A stretch of DNA of 64,000 nucleotides from Candidatus Nitrosopumilus sediminis (GCF_000299395.1 NC_018656.1:186001-250000); one strand, 5' to 3'. Positions 9,089 through 17,873 are shown, counted from the stretch's first letter. Numbers and translations: made by a program. Notes: generated by a model not told the origin, from the letters alone.

Positions 9089-10006
9089 CTAATATACCTC
9101 AGTTAACCAATGAGAATATTCATCATTTTTGTTCATTACTATCTCTGAATACTCTTCCATCATCTTTTTTGTAATGTCTCCGGGTCTTCCGTTTCCAATT
9201 TGTTTTGAATCCATCTTTATGATGGGTGTGATCTCTGCTGCTGTACCTGTCAAGAAAATTTCTTCAGATGTCGTTAATTCACTTCTTGTAATATCTCGTT
9301 CAATAACATCCAAATCCAAATCTTTTCCAATTTTGATTATCGCATCACGAGTAATTCCTTCTAATGCAGATGATGCAAGTGACGGAGTGATTAATTGACC
9401 CTCTCTTACTATGAAGATATTTTCACCTGGTGCTTCACTTACATTCCCATTATGATCAAGCAAAATTGCTTCATCGAACCCATTTCGCTTTGCTTCTTGT
9501 GTGGCAATAATGGAATTTAGATAATTTCCTCCCATTTTTGCTTGTGGGGGTGTTGACATGTCTGAGAATTTTCTCCAAGATACCACACCGGCAGTAATTC
9601 CATTTTTGTTAAACAAATCTCCAAAAGGAAATGTAAAGATAGCAACAGACGTTGGTGCTTTTTCAGTAACATGCAGATTAATTCCATAATCGCCTACAAA
9701 ATAAAATGGTCTAATGTAACAAGATTTCTTCATTTTATTTTTTTTACAAATACCAATAACTGCATCAGTAATTTCTTGATCTGAGAAATTAAGTGAAATG
9801 TTATAAAACTGCCCTGATCTTCTAAATCGTTTTACATGTTCATCTAGTCTAAACACATTAAGATTTTTTCCATTCCAATATGCTCTAATTCCTTCAAAGA
9901 TTGATGTTCCATAATGAATTGCGTGGGTTGTAATTGGAACTTGAGCTTTTTCTGTAGGGACATACTTTCCATCAAACCAGACATATTTTGATAATGGAAG
10001 TTTCAT
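9089..10006 (-). CDS. ilvE: Branched-chain amino acid aminotransferase (PLP fold type IV)
   Basis: 305 residues of the IlvE/D-alanine aminotransferase fold. N-terminal VWFDGKYVP and HYGTSIFEGIRAYW, the catalytic-lysine region AKMGGNYLNSIIA near 157, GFDEAILLDHNGNVSEAPGENIF near 180, and a C-terminal FLTGTAAEITPI match IlvE closely. It would catalyse the last step of Val, Leu and Ile synthesis. It sits first in the minus-strand operon with the Gfo/Idh gene. An amino-sugar role is unlikely, since nucleotide-sugar aminotransferases belong to PLP fold I. Confidence 0.92.
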   Translation of the reverse strand: MKLPLSKYVWFDGKYVPTEKAQVPITTHAIHYGTSIFEGIRAYWNGKNLNVFRLDEHVKRFRRSGQFYNISLNFSDQEITDAVIGICKKNKMKKSCYIRPFYFVGDYGINLHVTEKAPTSVAIFTFPFGDLFNKNGITAGVVSWRKFSDMSTPPQAKMGGNYLNSIIATQEAKRNGFDEAILLDHNGNVSEAPGENIFIVREGQLITPSLASSALEGITRDAIIKIGKDLDLDVIERDITRSELTTSEEIFLTGTAAEITPIIKMDSKQIGNGRPGDITKKMMEEYSEIVMNKNDEYSHWLTEVY

Positions 10007-10049
10007 AGGAAACTTTTATTGGATGTGTATTAATCTATTTTGAATCTCT

Positions 10050-10661
10050 TTATTTTGAATAACCTTCTTTAGGAAATTTCATTCCTACAATTCTTGTCGT
10101 TTGATCTTCCTCATTTGCAAACTTTTCAACCGTCTCCCATTCATCCTCAATTATTTTGATAATTATCTCTGGAACATCCTTTTTCCATGATGATTTTTTT
10201 CCAAGAGCTGCATCATACAATTTTTCTTTAACAGATGTGGCCGAAAGTGATTTCCTCTCACCAATTTTTGGTCTTAATCTATACATTTTCAACATATATC
10301 CTTCAGCCTTGTCACCTGTATATGAAAAATAATCTCCCTCAACTCCGTCAAGTATTTGTTTTCTTAATTTCCATGATTTCCTTCTTACTAATGGTGGTAA
10401 GTATTTTTTAAACGGTGCTTGAAATGCGTAGTCATCAGTAATTTTGATTGAATCTCCAAAAATCGCCTTTAGCATTTTCTTTCTAGATTCAAAATTAAAT
10501 GGGAAGCTCTTACTGTTGATTTCTCTTTTGCCATCCTTGAAAACAACTGGCATAACTTTGACGATATCTGCTTGTTTTTTTAATTCTGTAATAATTTCAA
10601 CATGCGCATTTGTCACTGGATTTAGATGTGCAAGATAAAGTGCTGTAATCAATTGCATCAC
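10050..10661 (-). CDS. Nucleotidylyltransferase-superfamily protein (NMNAT-like)
   Basis: 203 residues. The N-terminal LYLAHLNPVTNAHVEII corresponds to the (H/T)xGH nucleotide-binding signature with the Gly replaced (HLNPVTNAH, residues about 11-19). Near 150 the sequence SLSATSVKEKL resembles the ISSTxxR signature of NMN and pantetheine-phosphate adenylyltransferases. It is thus an adenylyl- or cytidylyltransferase-like enzyme of unknown substrate. The altered first motif and the long basic middle (KKYLPPLVRRKSWKLRKQ) argue against calling it a standard NMNAT. Confidence 0.6.
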   Translation of the reverse strand: MMQLITALYLAHLNPVTNAHVEIITELKKQADIVKVMPVVFKDGKREINSKSFPFNFESRKKMLKAIFGDSIKITDDYAFQAPFKKYLPPLVRRKSWKLRKQILDGVEGDYFSYTGDKAEGYMLKMYRLRPKIGERKSLSATSVKEKLYDAALGKKSSWKKDVPEIIIKIIEDEWETVEKFANEEDQTTRIVGMKFPKEGYSK

Positions 10662-10701
10662 CTAAATAATTCTCATATTTCAATGATTGATTTTTAAAAT
10701 T

Positions 10702-11547
10702 CTATCCGTATGATTCGTATTTGACTTCAAAGCTTCCATCTTCACGCTTATCATGTTCTGTAACAAATCCTTTGGGATTCAAAAAGTCCATTACACCATC
10801 AATGGTTCCTTGCCATCCACAAACATAGAAGATTGTGTTTTCTTTGGTAATCTTTTCACCAATTAATTCTTCTAATGGGGAAAGCTCTCCTTCTCTTGGT
10901 CTTAGGAATGTTTCAACTCTTCCTACTTGGCCTGCCCATGATCTGTTAAACCATTCCTGTGGTCTACTGATTGCAGCCCTATATCTGAAATTCCATTGAT
11001 CTTTGCCTCTTGCAATACTCTCATTTTCAAGATTGGTTAGCAAATCTTTGTAACTTAATTCATCAACATAACTTGCTCCATGCAAAACTATAATCTCTCG
11101 TTTATCTCCTATGTCATGAAGATGCTGTGCAAAGCTTACAAATGGTGCTAAACCGGTTCCTCCGCCAATACAAACAATTCGTCTGTTATCTTTTTCACCA
11201 TTTGTTAATTCTTCATTGATCAGTAAAGCTCTACCTGTTGGTTTTAACCAAAGGATTTCATCTCCTTCTTTGATATTGAAAATTTGTGTAGTTAATCTTC
11301 CCGGTAATGGTTTTCTTACCCATCTGATTACTAACTCGATGTAATCTCTATTTTCTGGATGTGATGCTATTGAATATGCTCGTCTAACAATTTTTCCGTT
11401 TTCTACAGGATTTGGTAATCCTAATGTGATGAATTGACCCGCTTTGTATTCTGGAACAGGACCATCTTTTGGAACTAATCTGATGATTACAAGATCTTCT
11501 TTCAATAGTTGTACATAAGTAACAGTTGCTTTGTTATCTACGACCAT
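10702..11547 (-). CDS. Ferredoxin/flavodoxin--NADP+ reductase family protein (copy 1)
   Basis: 281-residue FAD/NAD(P)-binding reductase. It shows the FAD motif RRAYSIAS (RxYS) near 55, a phosphate-binding CIGGGTGLAPFVSF near 125 and a C-terminal FYVCGWQGTIDGV. The strict CxxGxxxxxD region is modified to CGWQGTIDG. It likely moves electrons between ferredoxin and NADP(H). A second copy at 21922-22764 is very similar along its whole length. The gene stands alone; a GTG start (CDS end 11547 is an ATG complement with an in-frame earlier region of low content) is not needed. Confidence 0.85.
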   Translation of the reverse strand: MVVDNKATVTYVQLLKEDLVIIRLVPKDGPVPEYKAGQFITLGLPNPVENGKIVRRAYSIASHPENRDYIELVIRWVRKPLPGRLTTQIFNIKEGDEILWLKPTGRALLINEELTNGEKDNRRIVCIGGGTGLAPFVSFAQHLHDIGDKREIIVLHGASYVDELSYKDLLTNLENESIARGKDQWNFRYRAAISRPQEWFNRSWAGQVGRVETFLRPREGELSPLEELIGEKITKENTIFYVCGWQGTIDGVMDFLNPKGFVTEHDKREDGSFEVKYESYG

Positions 11548-11673
11548 AACGATTCAATCATGATTTGAGACTTTAAATATATTGTGTTAATTTCATAACT
11601 CGATTATATTCTAGACCGCTAAACGTTAATAACCAATTTTAAAAACGTAATTCAATCAGAATTCTGATTAATT

Positions 11674-11747
11674 GGGCCGGTCGTCTAGTCCGGTAGGATA
11701 GGTGCATGGCATGCATCGGATCGAGGGTTCAAATCCCTTCCGGTCCA
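11674..11747 (+). tRNA. tRNA-Ala (anticodon GGC)
   Basis: 74-nt cloverleaf. Acceptor stem GGGCCGG/CCGGTCC (one G-T), D-arm with AGTCCGGTA loop, anticodon stem GGTGC/GCATC enclosing ATGGCAT (anticodon GGC), T-arm AGGG-TTCAAAT-CCCT. Discriminator A; CCA not encoded. It is followed after 1 nt by the end of the convergent HEAT-repeat gene. Confidence 0.93.
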
Positions 11748-11748
11748 C

Positions 11749-12285
11749 TTATCTTTTTATTAATAAAATCATTTTTTCAATTTCAGAATCTTTTTCTTTA
11801 AAACATTCATTAATTTTTTCTTCTGAAATTATAATCTCTAGATCAATGATTGCTTGTAATGCACTTTTCTTTACTTCTAGGTTAGAATCTGATAATGCCT
11901 CTATGAAAACATCTTTAGCTTCTCTAGCTTTTAGATATCCTAATGCTCCAAGTGCACATGATCTAACCATTGATCGTTCATCTTTTACTAACTTGATTAT
12001 TTCAGGAATAGCTAATCTTTCATTTCTATTTGCTAGTACTAGTGATGCAAAACCTCTGATATTTTTATTTGCAGCATTTAAGCTATTAATTAAAAACTTT
12101 GAGATTTTATTTTTATTTGATACAAGCGAACTGAACGCTTCACCTCTAACTTCTATATCATCATCATCTAATTTTGAAATTATTTTTTCTAAAATCTCTG
12201 GAGTATCTGCATCCTCCAAAGTCTGTAATATTTTGATTTTTTCTTTACTACTTCCTGATTCTAAAACTTTTGAAATATTTTCCAA
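11749..12285 (-). CDS. HEAT-repeat protein
   Basis: 178-residue all-helical repeat protein. Units of about 31 residues are visible, each with a pattern like IVKLVKDERSMVRSCALGALG or VFIEALSDSNLEVKKSALQAI, typical of HEAT/PBS-lyase repeats (Asp after the first helix, Arg/Lys-x-x-A in the second). Such proteins act as binding scaffolds; no partner can be named. The C-terminus is highly charged (CFKEKDSEIEKM). The strand choice rests on the clear repeat pattern; the overlapping plus-strand frame is Ser/Phe-rich noise. Confidence 0.8.
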   Translation of the reverse strand: MENISKVLESGSSKEKIKILQTLEDADTPEILEKIISKLDDDDIEVRGEAFSSLVSNKNKISKFLINSLNAANKNIRGFASLVLANRNERLAIPEIIKLVKDERSMVRSCALGALGYLKAREAKDVFIEALSDSNLEVKKSALQAIIDLEIIISEEKINECFKEKDSEIEKMILLIKR

Positions 12286-12400
12286 GTTCGATCCAAATTA
12301 CTTATTTCTAGTTAATAATGGTTCAAATTTTTCAAATATTTTTAATTTTGTTAGAAAATATCCTTTTAGCTTTAAATTATCCTTAAATACCAAAATTTAC

Positions 12401-12688
12401 ATGTCAAATGAAACAAGAGATACCGTATTCATTGGTAAGAAACCATTGATGGCATATGTAACATCAACGCTAATTCAATTGGCAAACTTACCATCCGTCA
12501 ACATCAAAGCTAGAGGACTCAGCATTGGACGTGCTGTCGATGTAGCTCAAATCATTGCAAGAAAAACAGAAAATGCAGGCTACTCTATCGGAGAAATAAA
12601 AATTGGCTCAGAATCATTAGAGTCACAAGACGGTAGAACAAGAAACGTTTCAACAATAGAAATTGAAGTAAAGAGAAATACAAATTAA
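12401..12688 (+). CDS. albA: DNA/RNA-binding protein Alba
   Basis: 95-residue archaeal chromatin and RNA-binding protein. It contains the conserved IGKKPLMAYVTSTL at the N-terminus, including the lysine (VFIGKKP) that is acetylated in Sulfolobus Alba, and KARGLSIGRAVDVAQI in the middle. The plus-strand frame is open for another 700 nt upstream, but that part is antisense to the HEAT gene; the ATG at 12401 gives the normal Alba length and lies about 15-20 nt after CTTAAATACC, a TATA-like box. Confidence 0.95.
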   Translation: MSNETRDTVFIGKKPLMAYVTSTLIQLANLPSVNIKARGLSIGRAVDVAQIIARKTENAGYSIGEIKIGSESLESQDGRTRNVSTIEIEVKRNTN

Positions 12689-12725
12689 CTGTACTTTACT
12701 TGAAATTTTTTATTTTATCATTTCT

Positions 12726-13592
12726 CTAATTTTTATATTTTCTTTCCATCTTTCTAAATTTTGGAAGTTCAACCAAGTCATTAAACTGATCAAAATTTAC
12801 AACTTTTTGTTTATACTTTGATGTATTTCCTGTATTCTTTAATTCTTGTAAAATATTCATTGTTGCAAATGTATTTGCATACAAAACTGACAATGGATAC
12901 AAAATAATATTGAATCCCATTTTGCTTAATACTTCAGAAGAGCTTAACGGTGTAGCTCCACCTTCAATCATGTTTGCAACTAATGGTGCATTGATCTCCT
13001 TACCAATTTTTTTCATCTCATCTATTGATCTTGGAGCTTCAACAAAAACTGCATCTGCACCTGTCTTCTTATTTTGTTTTCCTCGTTGAATTGCTTCATC
13101 TAATCCTTTTGTTGCGCGTGCGTCTGTTCTTGCAACAATCATGAACTCTTTACTTTCTCTTGCATCAATAGCAGCTGACAGTTTTTCTGTATATTCTTCC
13201 TGAGATACAACATCTTTTCCTTGCATATGTCCACATCGTTTAGGCCATTTTTGATCCTCTAGAAAAATGCCTGATGCACCTGCTGATTCTAACTCTTTTA
13301 CTAATTTCCATACGCTTAGTGCATTACCATATCCTGTATCTGAATCAACAATAACTGGGACTGAAACAGATCTGCAAATTCTTCTAGCATTATCTACAGT
13401 TTCAGCAGCTCCGATAAATCCATAATCTGGCATTCCAAACAATGTTGCGGATGTACCATATCCTGTTTGAAACATCGCATCAAATCCTACTTTTTGAGCA
13501 ATTTTTGCACCTAATGCATCATAAACTCCTGGAATAACAAGTGGTTTTTTTGATTTTAACATGCTTTTCAATTTCTTCATAATTTCATTCAT
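12726..13592 (-). CDS. Isocitrate lyase/PEP mutase superfamily enzyme
   Basis: 288-residue TIM barrel. Diagnostic elements are VIPGVYDALGAKIA near 19, VDSDTGYGN near 82 (Mg-binding Asp pair) and LEDQKWPKRCGHMQG near 117 with the KRCGH active-site loop whose Cys is the general acid in lyases. The superfamily includes 2-methylisocitrate lyase, oxaloacetate decarboxylase and PEP mutase. The KxCGH loop points to a C-C lyase rather than a mutase. Substrate not determinable; single-gene context gives no help. Confidence 0.85.
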   Translation of the reverse strand: MNEIMKKLKSMLKSKKPLVIPGVYDALGAKIAQKVGFDAMFQTGYGTSATLFGMPDYGFIGAAETVDNARRICRSVSVPVIVDSDTGYGNALSVWKLVKELESAGASGIFLEDQKWPKRCGHMQGKDVVSQEEYTEKLSAAIDARESKEFMIVARTDARATKGLDEAIQRGKQNKKTGADAVFVEAPRSIDEMKKIGKEINAPLVANMIEGGATPLSSSEVLSKMGFNIILYPLSVLYANTFATMNILQELKNTGNTSKYKQKVVNFDQFNDLVELPKFRKMERKYKN

Positions 13593-13647
13593 TGTCTGAA
13601 TTATTTATGATTTTAATTGGCAGTATTTTCTATGATGCTATTTTTTA

Positions 13648-14157
13648 TTATTCGATCTTGATTTCTTTTCCTTTCTTCTTTACATCTTTTTCTTGAACTT
13701 TTTTTAATTCTGATTCCAAAAATTGTTTGTATTTTTTTGTCTCCTCGTCAGTCATGTTGGCAAAATTTGAACTAAGAATAGATCCCATGGCAGAAATCTT
13801 CTCTAATAGATCAATTGCGACAAATCTCCCTACATTGCCTAGTCTGAATAACACTTCTAGTTGTTTCTTAACGATGTCATTTACCTTATCTACATCATCT
13901 GCAGTGTCTTTTCCTTTTTTTGTTAGTTGATATTTTCCATCCTTAGTTTCTTCAATTAGCCCTTCATCTAGTAATCTTCCTAACAAGGGATAGATCAACC
14001 CAGGTGATGGTTTCCAAATACCGTTACTTTGTTCCACTGCATAATCAATTATTTCCTTTCCTGTATGAGGTGTTTTTTTCAATAATTCTAAAATAAAATA
14101 TCTCGAAAATCCTCTAGGGATTGAGCTTCCTACTCTTTGAAACCATTCAGAAATCAT
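13648..14157 (-). CDS. PadR-family transcriptional regulator
   Basis: About 169 residues. An N-terminal winged helix (ILELLKKTPHTGKEIIDYAVEQ, then PSPGLIYPLLGRLLDEGLIEE with the recognition helix and wing) is followed by a helical C-terminal dimerisation region, the PadR layout. A GTG at 14172 in frame would add five residues, but those codons come from the palindromic repeats described next; the ATG at 14157 is preferred because a TATA-like AATATTAAAATATA (14176-14190, complement) lies at the right distance for a leaderless message. The operator sits between TATA and ATG, so autorepression is likely. The succinate dehydrogenase operon is divergent. Confidence 0.88.
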   Translation of the reverse strand: MISEWFQRVGSSIPRGFSRYFILELLKKTPHTGKEIIDYAVEQSNGIWKPSPGLIYPLLGRLLDEGLIEETKDGKYQLTKKGKDTADDVDKVNDIVKKQLEVLFRLGNVGRFVAIDLLEKISAMGSILSSNFANMTDEETKKYKQFLESELKKVQEKDVKKKGKEIKIE

Positions 14158-14179
14158 CACTAGTGATATCACTAGTGAT
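14156..14179. promoter_or_regulatory. Tandem palindromic operator, two copies of ATCACTAGTGAT
   Basis: Two perfect 12-bp palindromes ATCACTAGTGAT stand back to back (14156-14167 and 14168-14179), and the 24-bp whole is itself palindromic. They overlap the PadR start codon region and lie directly downstream of its TATA-like box, which is the classical place for an archaeal repressor to block RNA polymerase. PadR proteins are dimers that bind inverted repeats and often their own promoter (established). Binding here is inferred. Confidence 0.7.
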
Positions 14180-14252
14180 ATATTTTAATATTTTGGATCC
14201 TGCCTAGCAATTACTACATATTTATCCCGCCCAAAGCAAGTTTGACTGAAAA

Positions 14253-15965
14253 ATGGTAGATTCGCTTGAATTTGATTTAATTATTTGTGGTTCTGGTCTT
14301 GCAGGTCTAAGAGCTGCTATTGCTGCAGCCAAAAAAGGACCTAATCTCAAAATTGGAATTGTTTCTAAAGTTCAAGTGATGCGTTCCCATTCTGTTTCTG
14401 CAGAAGGTGGAACCGCAGCAGTTCTTTTTGAAGATGAAGGTGACACAATTGAATCTCATGTTTATGACACTGTCAAAGGAAGTGATTTTCTTGCAGACCA
14501 AGATGTTGCAGAAAGACTATGTGTCGAAATGCCAAAAGAAATTCATCAATTAGATCATTGGGGTATGCCATGGTCTAGAAGAGACGATGGTAGAATTGAT
14601 CAAAGAAATTTTGGTGGTTACAGTTTCCCTAGAGCAACATATGCCTCAGATAAAGTCGGTTTCTTTGAAATGCAAACTTTGTATGATACATGCCAAAAAT
14701 TTGAAAATATTGAATATCTTAACGAATGGTTTGTAACATCAATTATTCATGATGGAAAGCGATTCATGGGAGTTACTGCAATTGAATTAGGCTCTGGAAC
14801 CTTTTACACAATTAAAGGCAAAGCTCTAATCATTGCAACTGGTGGTGCAGGAAGATTATACAGTTTTTCAACTTATGCCCTTTCTTCAACACCTGATGGA
14901 TTGGATATGGGATTACGTGCTGGCATGGCACTCAAAGATATGGAGTTTGTTCAATTTCATCCAACAGGAATCTTGCCTTCTGGAATTTTAATCACAGAAG
15001 GTGCAAGAGGAGAAGGGGGTTATCTTCTTAACAATAAGGGTGAGAGATTTATGAAAACATATGCTGCTGGCAAAATGGAATTAGCTCCACGTGATATTGT
15101 ATCAAGATCAATTATGACAGAAATTCAAGAAGGACGTGGATTCAAACACGAAACTGGTGTTGATTGTATGAAACTAGATTTACGACATCTGGGAGATGAA
15201 AAAATTAAAGAAAAATTAGGTGGAATTAGAGAAATCTCAATAAAATTTTCAGGCCAAGATCCTGCTCAAGATTTACTTGACATTAGACCTGTTTGTCATT
15301 ACATGATGGGAGGACTTCATACAGATATTGACGGTGCAACTGAAATTCAAGGTGTATGGGCTGCAGGTGAAGCTGCCTGTAACAGCGTTCATGGCTCTAA
15401 TCGTTTAGGTGCAAATTCCACTTCAGAATGTATCGTTTGGGGTAAAATTACCGGTGAATTGGCAATTGACTATATTCAAAAGAATGAATCTACAAATCCT
15501 TGGCCCCATCATTTGGTCGCTGCTGAAGAGAAGAGAATCTATGATGGAATATTTAGAGGAAATGGTGATGTTAATCCCTATGAAATTAGACAACAACTAA
15601 CAGATACAATGAATGAAAAAGCATATGTCTACAAAAATGAAACAAATCTTGTTGAAGGTCTTAAAAAAATTCGTGAACTAAAAAAGCAAACTTGGAAACA
15701 CGTTGACGATAAAGCAAAAGAATACAATACCAATTTTGCAAATGTAATGGAACTCGATTCTATGTTTAGAGTAGCAGAGATTGTTTTACTTGGAGCAATT
15801 AATAGAAAAGAATCTCGTGGTGCACATGCAAGAACTGATTATCCAAAACGTGATGATGCCAACTTTTTACATCACACTCTGGCTTATTACGATCCAAATG
15901 AACCCATCATGAAAACACATCCAGTTACAATTACTAAATATCAGCCAGTGGAGAGGAAATACTAG
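14253..15965 (+). CDS. sdhA: Succinate dehydrogenase flavoprotein subunit
   Basis: 570-residue FAD subunit that oxidises succinate to fumarate. N-terminal dinucleotide fold ICGSGLAGLRAAIAA; the covalent-FAD region SHSVSAEGGTAAV with His at residue about 47; FVQFHPTGI near 232; the catalytic region TEGARGEGGYLLN near 250 with the active Arg in APRDIVSRSI near 280; C-terminal RMFRVAE-like region and RGAHARTDYPKRDD, which is diagnostic for SdhA/FrdA. ATG 14253 follows a TATA-like ATATTTAT about 28-35 nt upstream. First gene of sdhA-C-D-B, all nearly contiguous. Confidence 0.96.
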   Translation: MVDSLEFDLIICGSGLAGLRAAIAAAKKGPNLKIGIVSKVQVMRSHSVSAEGGTAAVLFEDEGDTIESHVYDTVKGSDFLADQDVAERLCVEMPKEIHQLDHWGMPWSRRDDGRIDQRNFGGYSFPRATYASDKVGFFEMQTLYDTCQKFENIEYLNEWFVTSIIHDGKRFMGVTAIELGSGTFYTIKGKALIIATGGAGRLYSFSTYALSSTPDGLDMGLRAGMALKDMEFVQFHPTGILPSGILITEGARGEGGYLLNNKGERFMKTYAAGKMELAPRDIVSRSIMTEIQEGRGFKHETGVDCMKLDLRHLGDEKIKEKLGGIREISIKFSGQDPAQDLLDIRPVCHYMMGGLHTDIDGATEIQGVWAAGEAACNSVHGSNRLGANSTSECIVWGKITGELAIDYIQKNESTNPWPHHLVAAEEKRIYDGIFRGNGDVNPYEIRQQLTDTMNEKAYVYKNETNLVEGLKKIRELKKQTWKHVDDKAKEYNTNFANVMELDSMFRVAEIVLLGAINRKESRGAHARTDYPKRDDANFLHHTLAYYDPNEPIMKTHPVTITKYQPVERKY

Positions 15966-16397
15966 ATGCCCCAAGACGATCGTAGAGAAGGTATCAAAGG
16001 AATGGCTAACCCAAGTCGATATGGAATTGAACGTGTTGCATATTGGCTAATGAGATTAAGTGGATTAGGATTATTGGCATATTTTGTAGCTCACATTTAT
16101 GAAACAAGTAATATTCTAAGAGGGCAAGTCGGTTGGGATGAATTTCTTGAATTAACTCAGACTACCGAGGGACACCTGTTTTTGGCAATAGTAATTGCAA
16201 TGTGTGTATTTCACACTGTTAATGGAATTAGAGTGATGTTGGGACATGGAGGAGTTGGGGTAGGAAAACCTGCAAGACCTGATTATCCATATGAGCCAGC
16301 ATCGCAAAATTATAGACACAAAATAGGAATCTACTCTGCAATTCTTTTAGCTGCAATTGCAATGATGTACGGTTTGGCGGTAATGTTTGGTGAATGA
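15966..16397 (+). CDS. sdhC: Succinate dehydrogenase membrane subunit C-like
   Basis: 143 residues, starting immediately after the sdhA stop. Three hydrophobic helices at about 25-48, 74-97 and 118-139. The sequence YWLMRLSGLGLLAYFVAHIYE includes the RxSG motif and His typical of the cytochrome b556 family, and FHTVNGIRVML carries the second conserved His for haem or quinone contacts. It would anchor SdhAB and pass electrons to the quinone pool. Confidence 0.85.
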   Translation: MPQDDRREGIKGMANPSRYGIERVAYWLMRLSGLGLLAYFVAHIYETSNILRGQVGWDEFLELTQTTEGHLFLAIVIAMCVFHTVNGIRVMLGHGGVGVGKPARPDYPYEPASQNYRHKIGIYSAILLAAIAMMYGLAVMFGE

Positions 16398-16398
16398 T

Positions 16399-16743
16399 AT
16401 GAGAGAAAGCACAATAATGAAAATTCACTATGGAACGGCTTTAGCAGCTGTAGCTCTAGTGGCAGTTCATATTTTGATGCGTCTTACACAGGGATTTGCA
16501 GAATCCTTAGAATATGAAAATGTTCTTGCAAATTACAAATTCATTCCATATGCTGCCATGCTAGAACTGATTCTTATTTTATTATCTGTTCATGGATTTA
16601 ATGGACTAAGGGTGATATTACTAGAATTAAAACAAGGACGAATTTATGAAAAAGCCGTCTCGTATGGTTGTCTTGCAGCCATGATTGGATTAATAGCATA
16701 TGGCTCAAGAACAATTATTATGACTAACATGGGGATGATATAG
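16399..16743 (+). CDS. sdhD: Succinate dehydrogenase membrane subunit D-like
   Basis: 114 residues with three predicted membrane helices. HYGTALAAVALVAVHILMRL and SVHGFNGLRVILLE repeat the His-containing pattern seen in the neighbouring C subunit, as expected for the second cytochrome b anchor. The frame is open from a TTG at 16387, which overlaps the sdhC end; the ATG at 16399, one base after the sdhC stop, gives the more natural N-terminus. The gene ends 2 nt before sdhB. Confidence 0.8.
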   Translation: MRESTIMKIHYGTALAAVALVAVHILMRLTQGFAESLEYENVLANYKFIPYAAMLELILILLSVHGFNGLRVILLELKQGRIYEKAVSYGCLAAMIGLIAYGSRTIIMTNMGMI

Positions 16744-16745
16744 AA

Positions 16746-17504
16746 ATGGCACAAGTTTCTAGTATTCCAAACGAGCAAACATCACCAACGTCAAAATTAA
16801 TTACACTTAGAATTTCCCGATTTAATCCAGAACATGATGAGTCAAGTGGATTCATGGAGTTTTCAGTCTCATATGAAAAATGGACAACTGTTCTTGAAGC
16901 AATTTTGGATGTAAAAAAACACCTTGACCATTCAGTTGCAGTAAGATATTCTTGTAGACAAGCAACATGTGGTTCATGTGGAATGATCATCAATGGAAAA
17001 CCAAGATTGGCATGTTTTACAAAAATTAGTGAATTAGACTCTAATGTTGTGACAGTTGAACCAATGAATAATTTCCCAATTATCCGTGACTTGGCTGTAA
17101 AGTTTGAAAAATTATTTGACACTCATCAAAAAATTAAACCATATCTAATTCGTGATGACACTGAACTAGAATCTGATGAAAAAGAATTTCTACAATCCCC
17201 TGAAGAAGTAGAGCAATATATCCAATTTGCAAACTGTATCAAATGCGGTCTGTGTAATTCTGCATGTCCTACAATGGCAACTGATTCTTCATTTGTTGGT
17301 CCTCAAGCATTAGCACAAGCATATCGTTATGTTGCTGATAGCAGAGATAAAGGAAAGGATTCTAGATTAAAAATAATAGATGATTCTCATGGAATTTGGA
17401 GGTGTCATTTTGCTGGCTCTTGTAGTCAAGTCTGTCCAAAAGGAGTTGATCCTGCAATGGGAATTCAACTACTTCGAGGATATATGCTAGGTTTTAGAAG
17501 CTAA
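16746..17504 (+). CDS. sdhB: Succinate dehydrogenase iron-sulfur subunit
   Basis: 252 residues. The plant-type [2Fe-2S] domain has CRQATCGSCGMIINGKPRLAC near 60; the C-terminal ferredoxin domain has CIKCGLCNSACP near 162 and CHFAGSCSQVCPKGVDP near 218. The last group lacks the C-x2-C-x2-C spacing of a [4Fe-4S] site and matches the usual [3Fe-4S] ligation. It relays electrons from FAD in SdhA to the SdhCD quinone site. It overlaps the convergent gene by 4 nt. Confidence 0.96.
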   Translation: MAQVSSIPNEQTSPTSKLITLRISRFNPEHDESSGFMEFSVSYEKWTTVLEAILDVKKHLDHSVAVRYSCRQATCGSCGMIINGKPRLACFTKISELDSNVVTVEPMNNFPIIRDLAVKFEKLFDTHQKIKPYLIRDDTELESDEKEFLQSPEEVEQYIQFANCIKCGLCNSACPTMATDSSFVGPQALAQAYRYVADSRDKGKDSRLKIIDDSHGIWRCHFAGSCSQVCPKGVDPAMGIQLLRGYMLGFRS

Positions 17505-17824
17505 CCTGATTTTTTTGGTTTTGAACTATTATTTACCTGATTGTTAATCTGTTCAGCCATGAAGTGGTTTGAAACATTAACTTTAACGTCATCTACACCG
17601 TCTACTTTTAGTAGATTATCATGAACATCTTGACAAATCTTAAAACCGAACACTGCAGGACAGAATGGACTTGTAAGATGTAAATCCACTTTGACATTGC
17701 TGTTGTTAATATCCACTTCATCAATTAATTCTAGTTCTACAATTGACGTGTTAATTTCCGGATCCACAATCTTTGATAATTCGTCGAATATTTTTACTCG
17801 CATCTGTTTGATATCTTGGCTCAT
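17501..17824 (-). CDS. MIP18/DUF59 family protein (iron-sulfur assembly type)
   Basis: About 107 residues of the MIP18/PaaD fold: IVDPEINTSIVELELIDEV, then VDLHLTSPFCPAVFGF with the conserved Cys, and a C-terminal Ser/Lys-rich tail. Members work in Fe-S cluster assembly or target delivery. A longer frame from 17857 exists, but the TATA-like TATATATA (17843-17851) lies inside it, so ATG 17824 is the likely leaderless start. The promoter is divergent with argH. Its 3' end meets sdhB, an Fe-S protein, though on the opposite strand. Confidence 0.8.
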   Translation of the reverse strand: MSQDIKQMRVKIFDELSKIVDPEINTSIVELELIDEVDINNSNVKVDLHLTSPFCPAVFGFKICQDVHDNLLKVDGVDDVKVNVSNHFMAEQINNQVNNSSKPKKSG

Positions 17825-17873
17825 GTCGTAAAAACCATTGTTGCTATATATAACCATTATAGAACCTTAGGTA

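Noticed and set aside
11702-12400. Long open plus-strand frame running from tRNA-Ala into Alba
   Set aside because: Its first two thirds are antisense to the HEAT-repeat gene and are Ser/Phe-rich; only the last 95 codons, from ATG 12401, are Alba.
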